A DNA stretch of 32,957 nt from Symbiodinium natans (Eukaryota; Sar; Dinophyceae; Suessiales; Symbiodiniaceae), in NCBI GenBank assembly GCA_905221605.1, contig CAJNDS010000761.1, positions 35,001 through 67,957 of the forward strand. The letters are read 5' to 3'. Made by a program: the position numbers and the translations under genes. Within the stretch, counting starts at the first letter, position 1. Each line of letters begins with the position of its first letter. The notes under the pieces were generated by a model. The model searched no databases. It saw only the letters and a list, made by a program, of their open reading frames with translations, and was not told where the DNA came from. Shown here one piece after another: positions 28,601-32,957 of this stretch.

Positions 28601-28707
28601 GCATTAGCTTTGAGGGGCTCAGGGTGTTGGGTGTTGGGGTTCTCGGGTTAACCCTAAACCCTGTGTAGCCTTCAGGGCTTTAACTTTTTGTCATGGGCCT
28701 TGTGGGG

Positions 28708-28768
28708 TGGTTTAGGGTTTAGGGTTTAGGGTTGAGGGTTTAGGGTTTAGGGTTTAGGGCTTAGGTGT
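28708..28768. repeat. TTTAGGG array
   Basis: Seven units downstream of gene B. Confidence 0.9.
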
Positions 28769-28842
28769 AAGGGAAAGCTTGGAGTACAGGGCTTAAGTTG
28801 GAGGGCCTGGGGCGGGAGGTTGTTTGGGTCTGGAGGCCTTTT

Positions 28843-28905
28843 TGAGGGATTCGAACCCGCGGCTTGGGATTTAAATTTAGAGTTCAGGCGCCTCGAAAGG
28901 GTCGG
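28843..28905 (-). other. tRNA-like B-box remnant
   Basis: The minus strand holds GCGGGTTCGAATCCCTC, a standard T-arm/B-box. Upstream, CTGAA-CTCTAAA-TTTAA could be an anticodon arm with TCT. There is no convincing D arm or 7-bp acceptor stem, so this is at most a decayed tRNA or tRNA-derived SINE fragment, and could be chance. Confidence 0.25.
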
Positions 28906-28907
28906 GC

Positions 28908-29020
28908 TCCAAACCCTAAACCCTAAACCCTAAACCCTAAACCCTAAACCCTAAACCCTAAACCCTAAACCCTAAACCCTAAACCCTAAACCCTAAACCC
29001 GAAACCCTAAACCCTAAAAG
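28908..29020. repeat. CCCTAAA array
   Basis: About 16 units to the left of the candidate exon at 29058. Confidence 0.95.
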
Positions 29021-29057
29021 CTCCATAACGTATGTGTATGTTATGCATCTGCTGCAG

Positions 29058-29155
29058 TCCTTAGTGCTCTCAGTGCATTGCTGCTCGGCCTTTGACATTT
29101 GCCAGAGACCCTGGCACTTGGTCACTCGGCAGACTGGGCAGAGGGCTATTTGGAG
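29058..29155 (+). other. Candidate exon
   Basis: Unique segment after a GCTGCAG acceptor, open in one plus frame (SLVLSVHCCSAFDICQRPWH...) to a GGAG|GTTCGT donor. It has CCCTAAA on the left and TTTAGGG on the right, as for gene B exons. Codon bias is modest and no family is recognised. Confidence 0.25.
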
Positions 29156-29173
29156 GTTCGTATGTCTTGAGCT

Positions 29174-29341
29174 TAGGGTTTAGGGTTTAGGGTTTAGGGT
29201 TTAGGGTTTAGGGTTTAGGGTTTAGGGTTTAGGGTTTAGGGCTAGGGTTTAGGGTTTAGGGTTTAGGGTTTAGGGTTTAGGGTTTAGGGTTTAGGGTTGA
29301 GGGTTGAGGGTTGAGGGTTTAGGGTTTAGGGTTTAGGGTTC
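29174..29341. repeat. Long TTTAGGG array
   Basis: About 23 units with three TTGAGGG copies near 29297-29317. Confidence 0.97.
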
Positions 29342-29372
29342 CAGTTTGAGGGTTTTGGGTGCTGCCTTGGAG

Positions 29373-29411
29373 TCTTCTGGGGAGATGGAGGAGGCTGCCC
29401 CTGCAGAATAA
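29373..29411 (+). other. Candidate terminal exon
   Basis: After CTTGGAG the plus frame reads ESSGEMEEAAPAE (its first Glu from the GAG) and stops at TAA 29409-29411. It is short, so chance is possible. Confidence 0.25.
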
Positions 29412-29433
29412 GTCCTCGGAGAGCCTGAGCCCT

Positions 29434-29578
29434 CAACCCTAAACCCTAAACCCTAAACCCTAAACCCTAAACCCTAAACCCTAAACCCTAAACCCTAAAC
29501 CCTAAACCCTAAACCCTAAACCCTAAACCCTAAACCCTAAACCCTAAGCCCTAAACCCTAAACTCTACACCCTCAACC
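29434..29578. repeat. Long CCCTAAA array
   Basis: About 20 units, left of the candidate exon at 29581-29710. Confidence 0.97.
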
Positions 29579-29580
29579 AG

Positions 29581-29710
29581 GGCAGCCGACAGTGGGTCTC
29601 GCCGGCCAAGGCTGTCCTTCCATGGCTTTCCTGAAGAAGATGATGATGTTGCTGCTTGTCGTGGCCATGGCAGAGGACCGCGAACACCCGATGCTTGCAT
29701 GTTGGCCGTC
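29581..29710 (+). other. Candidate exon with two open frames; one gives a signal-peptide-like start
   Basis: An ATG at 29622 (context TTCCATGGC) opens MAFLKKMMMLLLVVAMAEDR, a textbook secretory signal: basic residues, Leu/Met/Val core, small residues before Glu. Another plus frame through the same bases, after CAACCAG, reads RRPRLSFHGFPEEDDDVAAC and is also open. GT dinucleotides at 29701 and 29708 could be donors. No downstream exon could be joined. The array on the right is CCCTAAA, not TTTAGGG. Confidence 0.35.
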
Positions 29711-29928
29711 AACCCTAAACCCTAAACCCTAAACCCTAAACCCTAAACCCTAAACCCTAAACCCTAAACCCTAAACCCCAAACCCTAAACCCTAAACCCT
29801 AAACCCTAAACCCTAAACCCTAAACCCTAAACCCTAACCCCTAATCCCTAACCCCTAACCCCTAACCCCTAACCCCTAAACCCCTAAACCCTAAACCCTA
29901 AACCCTAAGCCCTAAACCCTCTCTTTCA
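29711..29928. repeat. Long CCCTAAA array
   Basis: About 30 units, including a CCCTAAC/CCCCTAA block at 29836-29885. Confidence 0.97.
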
Positions 29929-29950
29929 TATGTATATAAACCCTAATGAC

Positions 29951-30214
29951 TTGGCCGGCAATTGTCAAAAAGTTGGCCGGCAATCGTCAAAAGTTGGCCG
30001 GCAATTGTTTTTTTGCAATTGCCGGCCAATTTTTTGACAATTGCCGGCCAACTTTCGACACTTTTACAATTGCCGGCCAACTTTTGACAATTGCCGGCCA
30101 ACTTTTTGACAATTTCACGGGCCGGAACTGTCGAAAGTTGGCCGGCAATTGTCAGAAGTTGGCCGGCAATTGTGAAAACTTGGCCGGCAATTGTCAAAAC
30201 TTGGCCGGCAATTG
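29951..30214. repeat. Palindromic cluster of 21-bp units, TTGGCCGGCAATTG
   Basis: Eleven copies of a 14-bp core spaced about 21 bp: three forward (29951, 29973, 29993), four reversed (30015-30101), four forward (30138, 30158, 30180, 30201). A degenerate copy sits at 30118-30136. Spacers are TCAAAAG-like. Frames on both strands (KLAGNCQ and TIAGQLL) come from the 7-codon period. Confidence 0.95.
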
Positions 30215-30231
30215 TAAGAATCCCCCCCCTT

Positions 30232-31735
30232 CAGGGCCTGTGTTTAGGGTTTCAGGGCCCAGCGTTTAGGGTTTCAAGGCCTCAGGGCCTGTGTTTAGGG
30301 GTTGCAGGGCCCAGCGTTTAGGGTTTCAAGGCCTCAGGGCCTGTGTTGTTTCAAGGCCTCAGGGCCCAGCGTTTAGGGTTTCAAGGCACAGGGCCTGTTT
30401 TTCGGGTTTCAGGGCCCAGCGTTTAGGGTTTCTTTAGGGTTTCAGAGCCCAGCGTTTAGGCTTTCAAGGCCTCAGGGCTTGTGTTTAGGGTTTCAGGGCC
30501 CAGCGTTTCGGGTTTCAAGATCCCCGCGCCTGTTTTTAGGGTTTCGGGCCCAGCGTTTAGGGTTTCAAGGCCTCAGGGCCTGTTCAGGGTTTCAGGGCCC
30601 AGCGTTTAGGGTTTCAAGTGTGTTTAGGGTTTCAGGGCCAAGCGTTTAGGGTTTCAAGGCCCCAGGGCCTGTTTTTAGGGTTTCGGGGCCCAGCGTTTAG
30701 GGTTTCAAGGCCTCAGAGCCTGTGTTTAGGGTTTCAGGGCCCAGCGTTTAGGGTTTCAAGGCCTCAGAGCCTGTGTTTAGGGTTTCGGGGCCCAACGTTT
30801 AGGGTTTCCAAACGCCTGAGTTTCAGGGCCCAGCGTTTAGGGTTTCAAGGCACAGGGCCTGTTTTTAGGGTTTAAGGGCCCAGCGTTTAGGGTTTGTTTA
30901 GGGTTTCAGGGCCCAGCGTTTAGGGTTTCAAGGCCTCAGGGCCTGTGTTTAGGGTTTCAGGGCCCAGCGTTTAGGTTTTCAAGGCCTCAGGGCTTGTGTT
31001 TAGGGTTTCAGGGCCCAGCGTTTCGGGTTTCAAGATCTCCGGGCCTGTTTTTAGGGTTTCGGGGCCCAGCGTTTAGGGTTTCAAGGCCTCAGGGCCTGTT
31101 TCGGGTTTCAGGGCCCAGCGTTTAGGGTTTCAAGTGTGTTTAGGGTTTCAGGGCCAAGCGTTTCGGGTTTCAAGGCCCCAGGGCCTGTTTTTAGGGTTTC
31201 GGGGCCCAGCGTTTAGGGTTTCAAGGCCTCAGAGCCTGTGTTTAGGGTTTCAGGGCCCAGCGTTTAGGGTTTCAAGGCCTCAGAGCCTGTGTTAAGGGTT
31301 TCGGGGCCCAGCGTTTAGGGTTTCAAGGCCTCAGAGCCTGTGTTAAGGGTTTCGGGGTCCAGCGTTTAGGGTTTCAAGGCAACGCCTGTGTTTAGGGTTT
31401 GAGGGCCCAGCGTTTAGGGTTTCAAGGCCTCAGGGCCTGTGTTTAGGGGTTCAGGGAGCAGCGTTTAGGGTTTCAAGGCCTCAGGGCCTGTGCCAGGGTT
31501 TAGGGTTTCAAGGCATCGGGCCTGTGTTTAGGGGTTTCAGGGTTAAGCGTTTAGGGTTTCAAGTAGGGTTTCAAGGCCTCAGGGGCCCAGCGTTTAGGGT
31601 GTCATGGCCTCAGGGCCTGTTTTTAGGGCTCCAGGGCCTCAAGTTTCAGGGCAAGGCGGGCCCAGCGTTTAGGGGCTTCCGGGCCTGTGTTTAGGGTTTC
31701 AGCGCCTAGCATTTAGGGTTGATTTAGGGTTCCAC
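30232..31735. repeat. 51-bp satellite with higher-order structure
   Basis: The basic unit is TTTAGGGTTTCAGGGCCCAG-CG followed by TTTAGGGTTTCAAGG-CCTCAGGGCCTGTG (hyphens only break the text), 51 bp in all, about 29 units. It contains two telomere-like words per unit. Marker variants recur in the same order: CAAGGCACAGGG at 30382 and 30846, CAAGATC at 30516 and 31031, and CAAGTGTG once in each block. This shows duplication of blocks of about 9-10 units. The 17-residue FRVSRPQGLCLGFQGPA frame is a repeat artefact. Confidence 0.95.
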
Positions 31736-31924
31736 GCCTCGGGAGGGTTAGGGAGGGTTTTACCACGTACGACGGTTTTGCTTAGTGGTGCTTTTGGGGC
31801 CTAATTAAAAGAAGTTGAAAACCAAAAGTTTTTCCTAATGTCATGGGATCCAAAGGGTGGGTGGGTAGATTTTCAGTACCAGGGTAGCGAGCTTGACTAG
31901 TGAAAGCTTGGACTTGAGATGCTG
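31736..31924. other. Unique segment without a supported gene
   Basis: Non-repetitive DNA between the satellite and the next telomere-like array. No convincing exon seen on either strand. Confidence 0.4.
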
Positions 31925-32081
31925 AACCCTAAACCCTAAACCCTAAACTCTAAACCCTAAACCCTGAACCGTAAACCCTAAACCCTAAACCCTAAACCCT
32001 AAACCCTAAACCCTAAACCCTAAACCCTAAACCCTAAACCCTAAACCCTAAACCCTAAACCCTAAACCCTAAACCCTAAAG
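31925..32081. repeat. Long CCCTAAA array
   Basis: About 22 units, mostly perfect. Confidence 0.97.
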
Positions 32082-32118
32082 GCTGTCATAGCCGTCGTTC
32101 ACATCCTCCTTCCCTCAG

Positions 32119-32229
32119 ACTGCGCCAGCTAGTCTTACCGTGAACGATGATGATGAAGAGGATCATGATGCCAAACAGAGACCCTCACAAACCCTTCGTT
32201 CCCCTATGAGCTCCCAGAAAAACGCCTAA
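32119..32229 (+). other. Candidate terminal exon, acidic product
   Basis: Follows a strong acceptor (CCTCCTTCCCTCAG) and reads TAPASLTVNDDDEEDHDAKQ and 16 more residues to TAA at 32227-32229. The opposite strand has a hydrophobic stretch (LFGIMILFIIIVH) ending in a good GGTAAGAC donor, so the strand is not certain. The plus reading has the better acceptor and a longer frame. Confidence 0.4.
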
Positions 32230-32245
32230 AAACCTGGAGCCCTGA

Positions 32246-32367
32246 ACCCTAAACCCTAAACCCTAAACCCTAAACCCTAAACCCTAAACCCTAAACCCTA
32301 AACCCTAAACCCTAAACCCTAAACCCTAAACCCTAAACCCTAAACCCTAAACCCTAAACCCTAAACC
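32246..32367. repeat. Long CCCTAAA array
   Basis: About 17 perfect units ending in ACCAAG, the possible acceptor of the next candidate exon. Confidence 0.97.
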
Positions 32368-32370
32368 AAG

Positions 32371-32495
32371 CCCGAAAGCCGCCCCAACATGTCACGAGTA
32401 AGAATGTTCCAACTACTGCGCACACCCGCCCATCCAGGAGTGTCCGAACACCGAGAAAGAACCGTCAAGCCTCCTTCAAGCTCAGGCATGTCGAG
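32371..32495 (+). other. Candidate exon
   Basis: Open plus frame of 41 codons (PESRPNMSRVRMFQLLRTPA...) between a repeat-made acceptor (ACCAAG) and a repeat-made donor (CGAG|GTTTAG). CCCTAAA lies on the left and TTTAGGG on the right, as for gene B exons. No family recognised. Confidence 0.35.
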
Positions 32496-32536
32496 GTTTA
32501 GGGTTAAGGGTTTAGGGTTTAGGGTTTAGGGTTTAG
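32496..32536. repeat. TTTAGGG array
   Basis: About five units starting at the proposed donor of the candidate exon 32371-32495. Confidence 0.9.
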
Positions 32537-32810
32537 TGCTTACGATTTCTGGTCTAGGGTTCAGCGAAGCCTAAAACCCTATCTCCGTGGTTCTGAGTGA
32601 GGAGTTGGATATGGGAAGTTAGGTACCCTATATAGGATATGAGGCACCCAGTTCCCGAATCCTTGACCCGCCTGGCAAAAAAATAAGAAAGACCCTGAAC
32701 CCGAAACTCGTAGAACCCCCGCATACCCTTTGGAGTCCCTCAATAGGACCTTAGTCTAGGGAACCGCCCAGATGTTTTCTACCTCTTGTTCGGGTTTATT
32801 GAAGTTTTGA
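32537..32810. other. Unique segment without a supported gene
   Basis: Mixed sequence with a few CCTAAA-like words. No exon seen. Confidence 0.4.
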
Positions 32811-32880
32811 TTTAGGGTTTAGGGTTTAGGGTTTAGGGTTTAGGGTTTAGGGTTTACGGTTTAGGGTTTAGGGTTTAGGG
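32811..32880. repeat. TTTAGGG array
   Basis: Ten units near the window end. Confidence 0.95.
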
Positions 32881-32939
32881 ATCGAACACTTTTGACCGAA
32901 AGGTTTCGGAACTGGGGTTCGCAGTTGACTTTCTTTTTG

Positions 32940-32957
32940 TGGGGGGGGGGGGGGGGG
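32940..32957. repeat. Terminal poly-G run
   Basis: At least 17 G at the last bases of the window; it may mark where the assembly or sequencing stopped. Confidence 0.8.

Noticed and set aside
29943-30269. Open frames with LAGNCQK or TIAGQLL repeats
   Set aside because: The 21-bp unit is exactly seven codons, so both strands stay open without selection.
30618-30875. 85-codon frame with 17-residue repeats
   Set aside because: 51 bp equals 17 codons, so the satellite is periodically open; frame breaks occur wherever units lose a base.
1-32957. Dinoflagellate spliced-leader relics in front of genes
   Set aside because: I looked for the spliced-leader core upstream of the proposed starts and did not find a convincing match.

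Overview
The window looks like intron-rich nuclear DNA from a dinoflagellate or a close alveolate. The plant/alveolate telomere motif TTTAGGG/CCCTAAA is scattered through it. Exons are short (21-170 nt) and GC-rich at third codon positions. Many inferred introns begin AG|GC rather than AG|GT, a habit known from Symbiodiniaceae. No bacterial operon, ribosome binding site, rRNA or CRISPR array is visible. The gene models were built by eye from open frame, splice dinucleotides and agreement of intron phase between neighbouring exons. None of the proteins was recognised as a named family.

Layout. (1) 172-4389, minus strand: gene A, about eight small exons. Its introns hold telomere-like repeats and foldback elements. 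(2) 4800-5560: intergenic, with one ambiguous open frame, a MITE and a foldback element. (3) 5615 to about 8940, minus strand: gene D, about 13 exons encoding a protein with several hydrophobic stretches. (4) About 8940-13750: no confident gene. It holds a 121-bp tandem duplication, AT-rich microsatellites and an inverted 8-bp microsatellite, and genes switch from minus to plus strand across it. (5) 13790-14178, plus strand: end of gene C, with a 42-nt intron. (6) 14759-28484, plus strand: gene B, at least 19 exons of a highly charged coiled-coil protein. (7) 28.9-32.9 kb: telomere-like arrays with isolated candidate exons, a palindromic 21-bp cluster and a 1.5-kb satellite of 51-bp units.

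The most notable signal is that the telomere-like arrays are not randomly oriented. In gene B most introns begin with sense-strand TTTAGGG repeats and end with CCCTAAA repeats, so each exon sits between CCCTAAA on its left and TTTAGGG on its right. The minus-strand gene A shows the mirror image. The two ends of one intron could therefore pair across the intron, and the repeat itself supplies GT (G|GTTTAG) and TTTAG dinucleotides. A second clear signal is a MITE family of about 100 bp in four copies, each with a perfect 8-bp target duplication. A 755-bp relative with the same TTGGG terminus and an 8-bp duplication carries an 11-bp minisatellite.
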